From contig CAYOVG010000011.1 of the NCBI GenBank assembly GCA_964407285.1, forward strand, positions 1 to 45,932: DNA of 45,932 bases, written 5' to 3'. The notes under the pieces are model-generated. The model saw only the letters and a program-made list of their open reading frames with translations. It was not told the origin of the DNA and did no database searches. A program made the translations under genes and the position numbers. Positions 25,694 through 34,811 of this stretch are shown piece after piece (position 1 is the stretch's first letter; each line of letters begins with the position of its first letter). Source of the stretch: CAYOVG01 sp964407285. GTDB lineage: Bacteria; Desulfobacterota; Syntrophobacteria; Syntrophobacterales; Syntrophobacteraceae.

Positions 25694-25801
25694 TCAAGAG
25701 CTCTTGGAATCTTTCTTTGCCTTCTTGGCGGCCTTTTTCTCCTTCATGGTCTTGGTCGGCTTCTTCTTATCATCCTTCTTCGTGTCCATGCTTTTACTCA
25801 T
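25694..25801 (-). CDS. 35-residue lysine-rich small protein
   Basis: The minus-strand frame from the ATG at 25801 to TGA at 25694 encodes MSKSMDTKKDDKKKPTKTMK, continuing EKKAAKKAKKDSKSS. Fifteen of 35 residues are Lys, with one Pro, no aromatic residue and no Cys. AAGGA lies about nine bases upstream of the ATG. Such basic peptides may bind nucleic acid or ribosomes, but no function can be given. I judge it a real gene because of the ribosome site, compact frame and terminator-like hairpin right after it, and because from memory very similar Lys-rich peptides occur in other Deltaproteobacteria; that recall is unverified. Confidence 0.62.
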   Translation of the reverse strand: MSKSMDTKKDDKKKPTKTMKEKKAAKKAKKDSKSS

Positions 25802-26000
25802 GATCTCATTCCTTCATAATCCGGAACACGTCTCAAATTCCCGGCCGGCCGTTCACCGGCGCTCCCTCGGGCCGGGAGGACTTCTCGAGCAATGATCTAC
25901 CTCGATGTATCACCAGGAAGCCTGCATGGCAATACGAATTTTCCTGCTTCACTGAAAACCCGGAAGATCAGATCCCCAACGGCGCACAACATGCCTCACG

Positions 26001-26070
26001 ACCACGAAAACACCAGGAGACGCGAAAAGAGAACCAGCCCCCTTTCGCGCTTTTTCGTGTCTTTCGTGGT
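26001..26070. repeat. Imperfect 29-bp inverted repeat (ACCACGAAA ... TTTCGTGGT)
   Basis: The arms at 26001-26029 and 26042-26070 begin and end with ACCACGAAA/TTTCGTGGT and pair with a few mismatches around a 12-base loop. It lies just after the recD2 stop (minus strand). Similar 'TTTCGTGTCTTTCGTGGT' elements occur as dispersed repeats in many environmental bacteria, from memory. A REP-like element or terminator is possible. Confidence 0.65.
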
Positions 26071-26081
26071 GGAAGACCGCC

Positions 26082-28274
26082 TCACCCAATCATTTCGAGC
26101 CTCGCGCGCAGGCGAGTGTAACGCTTCTGCGTCTTGTCGTTCTTCACTGCTATCGTCAGCGCCCTCTTCGTACCGATCAAGACAACCAGCTTCTTGCCTC
26201 TCGTGATCGCCGTGTAAATCAGGTTGCGTTGCAGGAGCACGTAATGCTGAGTCAGCACGGGAATGACGACTGCCGGGTACTCCGACCCCTGGGACTTGTG
26301 CACGGACACCGCGTAAGCCAACACGATTTCATCGAGGTCGGCGAAATCATACGCCACTTCCCGACCGTCGAAGGACAGGGTCGCTTCCTGGGATTCGTAA
26401 TCGATCCTTACGACCCGGCCTATGTCCCCATTGAAGACATCCTTGTCGTAGTTGTTCTTTATCTGCATCACCTTGTCGCCGGTTCGGAAATGCCTTCCCC
26501 CTCTGCTCACTCCGCCTTCCTGGGTGGGCCTGAGGGCATTCTGTAACTGCGCATTGAGGTTCCCTGCCCCTACGGTCCCTTTATGCATCGGAGTGAGCAC
26601 CTGTATCTCGTCCACCGGGTCCAGCCCGAACCGTTTCGGAATACGCTCCTTCACCATCTGTATGATGAGCTTGAGCACATCCTCGGGTTCTTCCTTCTCG
26701 ATGAAATAGAAGTCGTCCAGCCTGCCGCCTTCCGAAGATCGTTTGAAGGAAGGCACGCTCCCGCTGTTGATCAGGTGCGCATTCACGACAATGGAGCTTT
26801 CCCGCGCCTGGCGGAAGATCTCGTTGAGTTCGACAACCGGGACGGCGCCGGAAGCGATGATGTCGTTCAGAACATTTCCAGCGCCCACTGACGGGAGTTG
26901 ATTGACGTCGCCCACCAGGATGAAGGTAGCGGCCGGGGGCACGGCCTTGAGCAGGTGGTGCATGAGCATGGTATCGATCATGGAGGCTTCGTCCACGATC
27001 AGCAGGTCGCAGTCGAGGGGTTCGCGATCATCCTTCTGGAACGCGGCTTTCTTCGGGCTGTACTCCAACAGACGGTGGATTGTCTTCGCTTCGCGGTCGG
27101 TGGCCTCGCTCATCCTCCTTGCTGCTCTTCCGGTTGGAGCGGCGAGCATGATCTTCACGCCGACCGCTTTGTAGATCCGGATAATAGAGTTGATGATCGT
27201 TGTCTTCCCCGTGCCCGGCCCGCCCGTTATGACCATCACTTTGCTGAGGGCGGCGCTCTTGATCGCCTCGATCTGCTTCCGCGCCAGGCTGATGGATAGC
27301 TTCTCCTGCACCCATTCCACCGCCCGGTCAGCGTCGATCGAACGGATAGACTTCGGCGTCCGGACGAGATTCTTCATCCGGTTCGCGATACTCGTTTCAG
27401 AATAATAGTACTTCGCCAGGTAAACCGCCTTGTTGTTCTCCCGCACCTCCTCGTCGCTCTCGTTGAGGTCCTCGATCACGATCCGTTTCTCGACGGCAAT
27501 GGTTCCGAAGGCCTTGATGATCACTTCCCGATCCACCTGGAGTATCTCCCGGCACCTGCCGACGAGAGGTTCGTACGGATAGTAGACATGTCCTTCATCG
27601 GCTAACTGGTGGAGCACGTACAGAATCCCCGCTTCGGCCCTTAATTCGGAATCCTTCGCGAATCCGAGATTCTCCGCGATTTTGTCCGCCGTAATGAAGC
27701 CGATTCCGAATATGTCCGTTGCGAGTCGATACGGGTTATCCCTGACCACCCGGATCGAATCGTTCCCGTACTGCTTGAAAATCTTGGTGGCGTAACCGGA
27801 ATTGACTCCATTGCCTTGCAGAAAGAGCATAACCTCCCGGATTTCTTTCTGATCGGCCCAGGCTTTCCTGATCATCCCGATCCGCCCTGCCCCTATGCCG
27901 TCAACCTCCGTGAGCCTCTCGACCTCGGTTTCAATGATATCCAGGGTATCCTTCCCGAACCTCTTCACGATACGCTTCGCCATCACCGGGCCGATCCCCT
28001 TTATGAGTCCCGATCCCAGGTACTTCTCGATCCCGTGTACGGTGGCGGGAGCCATCGATTTATACGTGACGATCTTGAATTGTTCCCCGAATTTGGGATG
28101 GTTGGACCATTCACCCTGCATGCGGATGACCTCGCCCGGCATCGGCGACAGCAGGTTCCCGATTACCGTTACAAGGTCCGGCCGACCGGCCACTTTCAAC
28201 CTGGCCACGGTATAGCCGTTCTCTTCGTTCGTATAGGTTATCCTCTCGATTAGGCCCTGGAGTTCAGTGAGCAT
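26082..28274 (-). CDS. recD2: RecD2-type ATP-dependent DNA helicase
   Basis: 730 residues, the usual RecD2 size. This 5'-3' helicase acts outside RecBCD in DNA repair. An OB-like N-terminus (about 1-75) is followed by helix-hairpin-helix modules (GLIKGIGPVMAKRIVKRFG near 90, EVDGIGAGRIGMIRKA near 125, FGIGFITADKIAENLG near 190). The SF1B helicase core has Walker A ITGGPGTGKTT (about 349-359), Walker B LLIVDEASM, and the C-terminal motif AYAVSVHKSQGSEYPAV. No recB or recC is nearby, consistent with RecD2. A perfect extended -10 promoter lies upstream at 28318-28348. Confidence 0.95.
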   Translation of the reverse strand: MLTELQGLIERITYTNEENGYTVARLKVAGRPDLVTVIGNLLSPMPGEVIRMQGEWSNHPKFGEQFKIVTYKSMAPATVHGIEKYLGSGLIKGIGPVMAKRIVKRFGKDTLDIIETEVERLTEVDGIGAGRIGMIRKAWADQKEIREVMLFLQGNGVNSGYATKIFKQYGNDSIRVVRDNPYRLATDIFGIGFITADKIAENLGFAKDSELRAEAGILYVLHQLADEGHVYYPYEPLVGRCREILQVDREVIIKAFGTIAVEKRIVIEDLNESDEEVRENNKAVYLAKYYYSETSIANRMKNLVRTPKSIRSIDADRAVEWVQEKLSISLARKQIEAIKSAALSKVMVITGGPGTGKTTIINSIIRIYKAVGVKIMLAAPTGRAARRMSEATDREAKTIHRLLEYSPKKAAFQKDDREPLDCDLLIVDEASMIDTMLMHHLLKAVPPAATFILVGDVNQLPSVGAGNVLNDIIASGAVPVVELNEIFRQARESSIVVNAHLINSGSVPSFKRSSEGGRLDDFYFIEKEEPEDVLKLIIQMVKERIPKRFGLDPVDEIQVLTPMHKGTVGAGNLNAQLQNALRPTQEGGVSRGGRHFRTGDKVMQIKNNYDKDVFNGDIGRVVRIDYESQEATLSFDGREVAYDFADLDEIVLAYAVSVHKSQGSEYPAVVIPVLTQHYVLLQRNLIYTAITRGKKLVVLIGTKRALTIAVKNDKTQKRYTRLRARLEMIG

Positions 28275-28317
28275 GCCCCTGTCCTGTCTCTAAGCGCTTC
28301 CATGCGGTTCAACCTGC

Positions 28318-28348
28318 ATTATAACATGTGAAGGCGCACGGATATCAA
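28318..28348 (-). promoter_or_regulatory. Extended -10 promoter for recD2
   Basis: On the minus strand the -10 is TATAAT (28318-28323) preceded by TGT, which makes an extended -10 (TGnTATAAT). A -35-like TTGATA lies at 28343-28348, 19 bp away. The spacing to the recD2 start at 28274 gives a leader of about 37 bases. Confidence 0.65.
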
Positions 28349-28471
28349 GCGCGAAAGATCTGAAGCGGTGTTGCGTCAGCCGGTTTGATCTCGCCTGTCC
28401 GCAGGAGGGAAATACGTAAGCCTGACATTTCCAAAGCTCACGCTCAGGAAACATGGTCCTCTCCAAATGAA

Positions 28472-28506
28472 GAGGCCGGAGACGCGCTTTCGCACGCTCC
28501 GGCCTC
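28472..28506. terminator. Terminator-like hairpin after nuoG
   Basis: GAGGCCGGAG (28472-28481) pairs perfectly with CTCCGGCCTC (28497-28506) around a 15-base loop that can form a small inner hairpin (GCG-cttt-CGC). It lies about 50 bp after the nuoG stop, before recD2. The downstream T-run is weak. It probably ends the complex I transcript. Confidence 0.7.
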
Positions 28507-28554
28507 GCTCACTTCTTACTCGAGCTCAAGAGTCAGGTCTTGAGGATAATCCTC

Positions 28555-30828
28555 TTACTTCACGGCATCCTTGACCTTGGCTGCGAACTTGTACTGACCG
28601 TCGGCAATTGCCGCACCCGCTATACCCTTGCAGCTGCAGATGCCGTCGAGCGAAGCGCCGGCGATTTCCTTCACCAGCTTACCAGCCTCGGCAAAAGCGC
28701 CGGCCACGCCGTCAACCTTCAGATCGGCCTTCAAAGCACCGAGCATCGCGTTGAGCAGGGTGAAATCGCATGCTCCGCTGGGGGAGGCGTTAGCCTTGGA
28801 AAGCTTCTGGATACGCCGCTCGGCGTTCGTGGCGGTTCCTTCCTTCTCCACGAACGTCGCGCCCGGCAGGACCACGTGAGCCATCTCGGCAGCCTTCGTC
28901 TTAAGTGAATCTTGAACAACGAGAACCTGCAGCTTGCTCAGAGCGGCCTGGACTTTGTCCTCGGGCAGACCCAGTTCGAAAGGATCGACACCGATGAAAT
29001 AGAGCCCCTTAATGGTTCCCTTCTCAGCGGCAGCCATCATCTCGGGCCAGCTCATACCGACCTTGTTCGGCGGATCGACCTTCCAGAGCTTTCCGGCGGC
29101 CTTGACGGCTTCAGCTTCCGTCACTGCCTTGCCGCCGGGGAGGTACTTCGGAACAGCGCCGAAATCCACGGCGCCCTGCGCGTTGCCGGCAAGGCCGAGG
29201 ATATTGATGCCGTCAACAGATCCGAGAAGCAACTGCAGCGTTGCGCACAACTGATAGAAAGCATCGGAAGCCGGGGAAGCGGCATCGATACCGTAGATCA
29301 GAGCGGCAGGACGCTTGCTCGCGTACATGCGGGCAGCCTCGGCGACTTCTTCCTCGGTCAGACCCGTCTTGGAAGCGACTTCGCTCAGCTTGATCCCGTT
29401 GACGCTCTTCACCAGCTTGTCAAGCTCAGCCGTCTTAGCCTCTACGAATTCCTTGTCGTAGAGATTCTCTTCCAGGATAACCTTGACCATTCCGAGTACG
29501 AGCCATCCTTCGCTCCCGGCCTTGAGGGCAAGGTGCTTGGATGCGGTCTTCGTCATCGGAACCGCTTCCGGATTGGCTACGATAAGCACGCCACCTTCGC
29601 GGGCTACCTTCCTGGCCTGGATACCGGCCGCGGCATGTTTCTCGATGGTGTTCGAGCCGAGAACCAGGACGGCGCCGGCCTTGCCGATGTTCATGATGGA
29701 ACCGGTGGAGCCGCCGACGCCGACCGTATTCATCATGCCTTCAAAAACCGCCATCTGGGTAGGACCGGCTACGCTGTCGATGTTGTTGGTGCCGAGCCCT
29801 GCCCTGGCGAGCTTCTGCGCCAGGTAGTATTCCTCGTTCGTCAACTGACCGCCGCAAATCACGCCGACCCCGGCGCCGCCGGCCGAATCCTTGACCTTCT
29901 TCAGAGCGGCCGCGGCAGTCTTCACCGCATCCTCGATGCTGCTGTCGGCGAGTTCCTTCGACCCATTGCGCACCATCGCGCCACTGAGGCGGTCGGGCGA
30001 ATTGATGAAGTCGAAGTTGAAGCGGCCCATCTTACAAAGGGCGCCCTCGCTTGCAGGCGAGTCGAAATCACCGCGAACGCGAACAATCTTGTTCTCGAAC
30101 ACGTCGTAATTGGCGCGGCAACCGGCGGCACACTGCAAACATACGCTGGAGGTCTTCTTGAATTCCCAGGAACGAGCCAGATCACGACCCTGACGGGTGC
30201 CGATGGCGTCCACCGGGCAGAAGTCAGCGCAATGTCCGCACTGCTCGCAACCGGACTCATCTACCGGCAACTCGAAAGCGGTGGTGATTCTCTGGTCGAA
30301 ACCACGCCCCTTCTTCGTAAGCACATGGGCGCCCTGTACATTGTTGCAGGCGCGGATACAGCGTCTGCAGAGCACGCACTTGTTCATGTTCATGTACAGA
30401 ACGCTATCGGGGTCGCTGTCGAGCGGGTAGTCATGCTTCGCGCCCTTGTAGGTAGCAGGCGTTGCATGGTACTTGTACGCCAGGTCCTGCAATTCGCATT
30501 CGCCGGCTGCCTGACACGTCATACACTCATTGGGGTGATCCGACAGAAGCAGGTCAAGAATGGTCTTGCGAGCTTCGATCACTTTTTCCGAATCCGTCTC
30601 AATCACCATCCCGTTCCGTGCAGGGAAAACACATGCTGCAACCTGCGTGGACCACCCGCTGCGCACGTCGTCTACAACACAGATACGGCATGCTTCTTCC
30701 AAAGGCAGGAAGGGGTGATAGCACAAAGTTGGAATATACACCCCAATTTGCTTTGCAGCGTCTAAGATGGTGGTACCTTTTTCTACTGTAACTTCCTGGC
30801 CGTTGATTTTTAACGTGACCTTTGCCAT
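28555..30828 (-). CDS. nuoG: NADH-quinone oxidoreductase subunit G
   Basis: 757 residues, shorter than the 908 residues of E. coli NuoG. It carries the iron-sulfur chain of the peripheral arm. The N-terminal [2Fe-2S] domain has PTLCYHPF, EEACRICVVDD and AACVFPARNG. The His-Cys cluster is DHPNECMTCQAAGECELQ near 98-115. Two further [4Fe-4S] clusters are KCVLCRRCIRAC and CEQCGHCADFCP. A molybdopterin-oxidoreductase-like domain follows from about 225, with its own cysteines (SVCLQCAAGC, GALCKMGRF), but no Sec or active-site Cys typical of formate dehydrogenase. It is the last gene of the cluster, separated from nuoE and nuoF by 11 genes. Confidence 0.95.
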   Translation of the reverse strand: MAKVTLKINGQEVTVEKGTTILDAAKQIGVYIPTLCYHPFLPLEEACRICVVDDVRSGWSTQVAACVFPARNGMVIETDSEKVIEARKTILDLLLSDHPNECMTCQAAGECELQDLAYKYHATPATYKGAKHDYPLDSDPDSVLYMNMNKCVLCRRCIRACNNVQGAHVLTKKGRGFDQRITTAFELPVDESGCEQCGHCADFCPVDAIGTRQGRDLARSWEFKKTSSVCLQCAAGCRANYDVFENKIVRVRGDFDSPASEGALCKMGRFNFDFINSPDRLSGAMVRNGSKELADSSIEDAVKTAAAALKKVKDSAGGAGVGVICGGQLTNEEYYLAQKLARAGLGTNNIDSVAGPTQMAVFEGMMNTVGVGGSTGSIMNIGKAGAVLVLGSNTIEKHAAAGIQARKVAREGGVLIVANPEAVPMTKTASKHLALKAGSEGWLVLGMVKVILEENLYDKEFVEAKTAELDKLVKSVNGIKLSEVASKTGLTEEEVAEAARMYASKRPAALIYGIDAASPASDAFYQLCATLQLLLGSVDGINILGLAGNAQGAVDFGAVPKYLPGGKAVTEAEAVKAAGKLWKVDPPNKVGMSWPEMMAAAEKGTIKGLYFIGVDPFELGLPEDKVQAALSKLQVLVVQDSLKTKAAEMAHVVLPGATFVEKEGTATNAERRIQKLSKANASPSGACDFTLLNAMLGALKADLKVDGVAGAFAEAGKLVKEIAGASLDGICSCKGIAGAAIADGQYKFAAKVKDAVK

Positions 30829-30899
30829 AGTAACTTTTCCCTTTGATTAACAAATCCTTGGCTGTGAACCGTGGAGTCCGCTCTCAAATCTTAAACCGA

Positions 30900-31712
30900 C
30901 TATTTCCTTCGCCTTTTTGCTCTCTTTTCCTGTATCGCGACCAATTTCTCGCACAGGCCGGCCGAGCATTCCTGCTTTTCGGCGTGCGCCTTGAACTCAT
31001 CGCTGAAATACTTAAGAGCGCTAAGCACTGGTTTGGAGCTGTACATTGCGAAATTGCAATGGGGCGTCTCGATCATGGTCCGGCAAAGAATATCGATCTG
31101 CTCGATGTCCTTTGCAGATCCCTCGCCGGACATGATCCGCTCGAAGCACTCCTGCATTCTCTTAAGACCGATACGGCAGGGAATGCACTTTCCACATGAG
31201 AGTCCGTCCTCGAAGTCCAGGAAGTACTTCGCAACCTGCACCATACAAACGTTATCGTTCATGGAGGCCAGCGTGCCGGTTTCCTTCTCGTAAAGAAGTT
31301 CCGTCTTGTAGGACCTCACAGGATTCAACGAAAGGAAAGGGTGCAGTACGTAACCGTTCACGAAGCTTTCCTGCACTATCTCAGGAACATCCTCAGGTCG
31401 AACGTTGTTATAGAAGAAGCCCTTATGCGGAAACCCAAGCAGAGCGCCCTTTTCGCACTTACCATCGCATCCCACCTTTATGTTGGCGATGCTGATTTCA
31501 AGTCGGCGATTGTCTATCTCCGTCTGTAATGCTTTGCGCACTCCCTGGCAGTTCCACTCGCACTTGCCCTTTGGATTGCAGATGGCGACGACGGCTTCTT
31601 CGGGATTCGGACCGAAGAAGGACCTCGCCTTCCGCCCCTGAGTCGAGCAGCAGCAAGCAGCCTGAGGCTTATTTTGGATATCACTCGTCAGTTCTTTTAA
31701 TCTTCCAATCAT
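30900..31712 (-). CDS. NuoF-like iron-sulfur protein lacking the FMN/NADH domain
   Basis: 270 residues. Residues about 25-110 form a thioredoxin-like [2Fe-2S] domain with cysteines C45, C51, C55 and GCDGKC (C82, C86). The middle has GYVLHPFLSLNPVRSYKTELLYEKETG, a link also seen before the NuoF cluster. Residues about 155-225 match the NuoF N3 [4Fe-4S] region: LSCGKCIPCR (C173, C176, C179) and a fourth Cys at C219. The Gly-rich FMN/NADH loop of real NuoF (GRGGGGFPAG) is absent, so it cannot take up NADH by itself. A basic tail (EKRAKRRRK) ends it. It lies between nuoN and nuoG, so it may add an electron-transfer branch to complex I or act as a ferredoxin port. The role is unknown. Confidence 0.85.
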   Translation of the reverse strand: MIGRLKELTSDIQNKPQAACCCSTQGRKARSFFGPNPEEAVVAICNPKGKCEWNCQGVRKALQTEIDNRRLEISIANIKVGCDGKCEKGALLGFPHKGFFYNNVRPEDVPEIVQESFVNGYVLHPFLSLNPVRSYKTELLYEKETGTLASMNDNVCMVQVAKYFLDFEDGLSCGKCIPCRIGLKRMQECFERIMSGEGSAKDIEQIDILCRTMIETPHCNFAMYSSKPVLSALKYFSDEFKAHAEKQECSAGLCEKLVAIQEKRAKRRRK

Positions 31713-31817
31713 GGTAGTCTTTCGCTCTCTTTTTAATGTCGTTTGACCTAATGGCGATCAAACCAGTCTATCCCGACGAAAGTTCCCGAACCCTGGTTGC
31801 TTCAACCGGTCGCCGGC

Positions 31818-33242
31818 TTACAGCGCCAGGCTTTTTGCCGCTGCCTCGGCCAGTTCCACGAACTGGTTCGGAAAGATACCAATGTATATCATCGCAATCA
31901 CCAGCACGTAGCTAAGAGACCGCGTCCAGAAATCCACTTTGACCGGTGGAAACGGCGATGTCGGCTCCAGCATGTAGGCGGCCTTGATGACTATCAAATA
32001 GTAGTACAGTGATATCGTTGCGTTGACCATACCGATAATCACCAGCATCAAGTAGCCTTTTTCCATTGCAGCCGCGAAAACCAAGAACTTACCAGTGAAC
32101 CCAACCGTAGGCGGAATTCCGGCCAGACCGAAAAGCCCAAGCATGAAGGTCATCGCGAGCAGAGGCGAACGCTTGTGCAACCCGGCCAGTTCCTTAATCT
32201 TCAGGTTTCGACCATCATCTGCAATCTTGATCACTACCATGAAGACGGCGAAATTCATAATAAGGTAACCAATCGCATAGTAGATCGCGCTTGCGTAACC
32301 GCGCTCGGTCATGCTCAAGATACCGATCAGGATATACCCTGCGTGAGCGATACCGGAGTACGCGAGCAACCTCTTGAGGTCCTTCTGAATGATGGCGACC
32401 ATATTACCGAAGGTCATCGAGAGGATCGAGGTGACCACCAGCAGTTGCGTGAAGAACTGGCTCTGCTCGGCGGAAAACCCGACGAACCGGATCACCATTG
32501 CCGCGGCGGCCATCTTGGATGCCGTTGCAATGTACGTCGTGACCTGGTTGTTGGCGCCCTGGTACACATCGGGAGCCCACATATGGAACGGGAAAAGAGC
32601 CTGTTTGAAGAAGAACCCGGCCAGGGCGAGAAGCAGACCGATAACGGCCGCGGGCTCGCTCATCAGTCCCGGGAGAACCTTCAAAATATCGGCTACATAG
32701 GTTGTATGAGTAATGCCGAAGAGGTAGCTCATGCCGAAGATCATGAAAGCCGACGCCGTCGAACCGATCATGAAGTACTTCACGCCGGTTTCCACATACT
32801 CGTCCGCCTTCTTGCGCATCGGCACCAGCAGGTACAGAGAGTAGGAGGAAAGCTCGATCGAGATGTAAATCGTAAGAAGCTCGACACCGCTGACCAGCAT
32901 CATCATTGCAAGCGTACAGATCGGGATAAGGAAGAAATACTCCGCCCGCTGTCTCTCATCGACCGATTCAAGCTCGCCGCTAACCGCGATCACCCAGAAT
33001 GTGCCAATGGCGAGAAGCACCTTGAACACCTGGCTGAACAAGTCGACCTTGTAAGAATCGAAAAACAGCATCCCTTCACTACGCGCACAAACCACCGTCA
33101 CAAGCACGCCGATCCCCGACAGTATCACGGCCAGGTTCAGCAGACGCTTGTGATTCACCGTCCGTTGAAGCGACATGAAGAAAAATACCGCCGCCATCAA
33201 CACATAGTACGTTTCAGGGAGAAATAATGCCCATTTATCCAT
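31818..33242 (-). CDS. nuoN: NADH-quinone oxidoreductase subunit N
   Basis: 474 residues, about 14 hydrophobic helices, one of three antiporter-like proton-pumping subunits of complex I. Conserved features include SVELSSYSL-like IELSSYSLYLLVP near 130, KxxLFPFHMWAPDVYQGA near 215-232 and LLAYSGIAHAGY near 295. It lies 23 bp after nuoM on the same strand. Its start is followed by the 105-bp gap to the NuoF-like gene at its 3' end. Confidence 0.96.
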   Translation of the reverse strand: MDKWALFLPETYYVLMAAVFFFMSLQRTVNHKRLLNLAVILSGIGVLVTVVCARSEGMLFFDSYKVDLFSQVFKVLLAIGTFWVIAVSGELESVDERQRAEYFFLIPICTLAMMMLVSGVELLTIYISIELSSYSLYLLVPMRKKADEYVETGVKYFMIGSTASAFMIFGMSYLFGITHTTYVADILKVLPGLMSEPAAVIGLLLALAGFFFKQALFPFHMWAPDVYQGANNQVTTYIATASKMAAAAMVIRFVGFSAEQSQFFTQLLVVTSILSMTFGNMVAIIQKDLKRLLAYSGIAHAGYILIGILSMTERGYASAIYYAIGYLIMNFAVFMVVIKIADDGRNLKIKELAGLHKRSPLLAMTFMLGLFGLAGIPPTVGFTGKFLVFAAAMEKGYLMLVIIGMVNATISLYYYLIVIKAAYMLEPTSPFPPVKVDFWTRSLSYVLVIAMIYIGIFPNQFVELAEAAAKSLAL

Positions 33243-33265
33243 CGCGACTTCTTTCCCTCATCTGG

Positions 33266-34741
33266 CTAAAAGCTGTTCACAAACGGGATGACCGCACTCT
33301 GGATCACGTCCACGATCAGCCTGGGGAAGATACCAAAGAATATGATAACGCCCACAAGAATGATTCTCGGAGTAGCCAGAGCCAGCGACACATCGGGAAT
33401 ATGCGCCCAGCGCTCGTTCCTCTCGCCGTAGAAGGTCTTTTGAACCACCCGAAGCATGAACAAAGCGCTAATTACCAAACCAAGCACCGCAAAAAGTCCG
33501 CGAACCGGATAGACCTTGATCGCCGATATGAAGACCAGCAATTCAGCCCAGAAGCTCGCCATACAGGGTACGCCTATACCGGCGAAAGCGGCGATGATGA
33601 AGAATGCCGAGGCAACCGGCATGGTCTTCGAAAGTCCGCCCAGATCCGGGATGACCTTGGTGTGAGTACGGTCGTAGATGTAGCCGACCGCGGAGAAGAA
33701 CAGAGCCGTCATAACGCCGTGAGCGAACATCTGGAACACGGCGCCGTTGATTCCGTTCACCGTCATGGTCGACAACCCGAGACCCACGATACCCATGTGC
33801 GAAACGCTCGAGTAACCGATGACGTACTTCAAATCGGTCTGTGCAAGGCCGACAAAGGCGCCGTACACAATGCCTATCGTCGCCAGCAGTGACATCAAGT
33901 CGGCCCAGTAGGCAAGGCCTTCAGGGCAAAGCGTCATGCCAAGCCTGAGTACGCCGTATGCTCCCAGCTTCATAAGAACGCCGGCGTGGATCATACTAAC
34001 AGCCGTCGGAGCCGCTACGTGGCCAACCGGCGACCATGTATGGAACGGCCAGACACCGGCGAGGATTCCGAAGCCTATGTACAGCATGACAAAAGCCACT
34101 TTCTGCACATGAGGAGTGAAGCCGATGCGCTGCAGTTCGAAAAGATCGAACGTGGTGGCGCCGCCCTGTACCCACAGGTAGATGATGCCGGGAAGAATCA
34201 ACGTACTGCCGGCCAGCAGGTAGAGGGTGAGCTTCATTGCGCCGTATTCCTTACGCGTGCCGCCCCAGATTGCGATGAGAGGATACATCGGGAACAGCGA
34301 CACATCGTACCATACGAAGATCCAGAACAGATCCATGCTCATGAACACGCCGTACACACCGGCCACCAGGAGGTATATCAGAGCAAAGAATTCCTTCACC
34401 CTGTTTTCCAACTCCCACATGGTCAGTACGCCCGTGAAAAGCACGATACCCGTCAGGAGCATCATCGGCGCGTTAATGCCGTCGATGGCATTGAACCAAT
34501 AGATGCCGAGGCTCTCCACCCACAAGATGCGCTCCACGAACTGCAGCCCGCCCTTCTGAATGTCGAATTGCACGTAGAGCCAGATGTCCAGGATGAGCCC
34601 AATTCCGGCAAACCACAAGCTCACCTGTTTGATTAACGATTTGCGGTCATCCGGTATGAACAGGATCACCAGCAGCGGTATGATCGTCGACGCAAGTATC
34701 GTCGACAAAATCGGAAAACTAGCCATTTCCATCGAAGCCAT
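33266..34741 (-). CDS. nuoM: NADH-quinone oxidoreductase subunit M
   Basis: About 491 residues from the ATG at 34741 (a TTG two codons upstream is also possible). Antiporter-like, about 14 membrane helices. Family motifs include WYDVSLFPMYPLI, GVWPFHTWSPVGHVAAPTAVS near 225-245, and KYVIGYSSVSHMGI near 310. Helix-breaking charged residues for proton transfer are retained in these stretches. It is separated from nuoL by 70 bp and from nuoN by 23 bp. Confidence 0.96.
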   Translation of the reverse strand: MASMEMASFPILSTILASTIIPLLVILFIPDDRKSLIKQVSLWFAGIGLILDIWLYVQFDIQKGGLQFVERILWVESLGIYWFNAIDGINAPMMLLTGIVLFTGVLTMWELENRVKEFFALIYLLVAGVYGVFMSMDLFWIFVWYDVSLFPMYPLIAIWGGTRKEYGAMKLTLYLLAGSTLILPGIIYLWVQGGATTFDLFELQRIGFTPHVQKVAFVMLYIGFGILAGVWPFHTWSPVGHVAAPTAVSMIHAGVLMKLGAYGVLRLGMTLCPEGLAYWADLMSLLATIGIVYGAFVGLAQTDLKYVIGYSSVSHMGIVGLGLSTMTVNGINGAVFQMFAHGVMTALFFSAVGYIYDRTHTKVIPDLGGLSKTMPVASAFFIIAAFAGIGVPCMASFWAELLVFISAIKVYPVRGLFAVLGLVISALFMLRVVQKTFYGERNERWAHIPDVSLALATPRIILVGVIIFFGIFPRLIVDVIQSAVIPFVNSF

Positions 34742-34811
34742 AAGCAAGCCCGTCCGCTAATTTCTAGTGGTTAACACTATTTCCGTGTTCGGTTTCAACC
34801 AACTCACCGTC

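Noticed and set aside
28912..30765. Long open frame antisense to nuoG (about 617 codons)
   Set aside because: It is a shadow of codon use in GC-rich DNA; the opposite strand encodes an unmistakable NuoG with all cluster ligands. The same holds for frames at 34767-36749 (antisense to nuoL) and 41605-43512 (antisense to nuoF).
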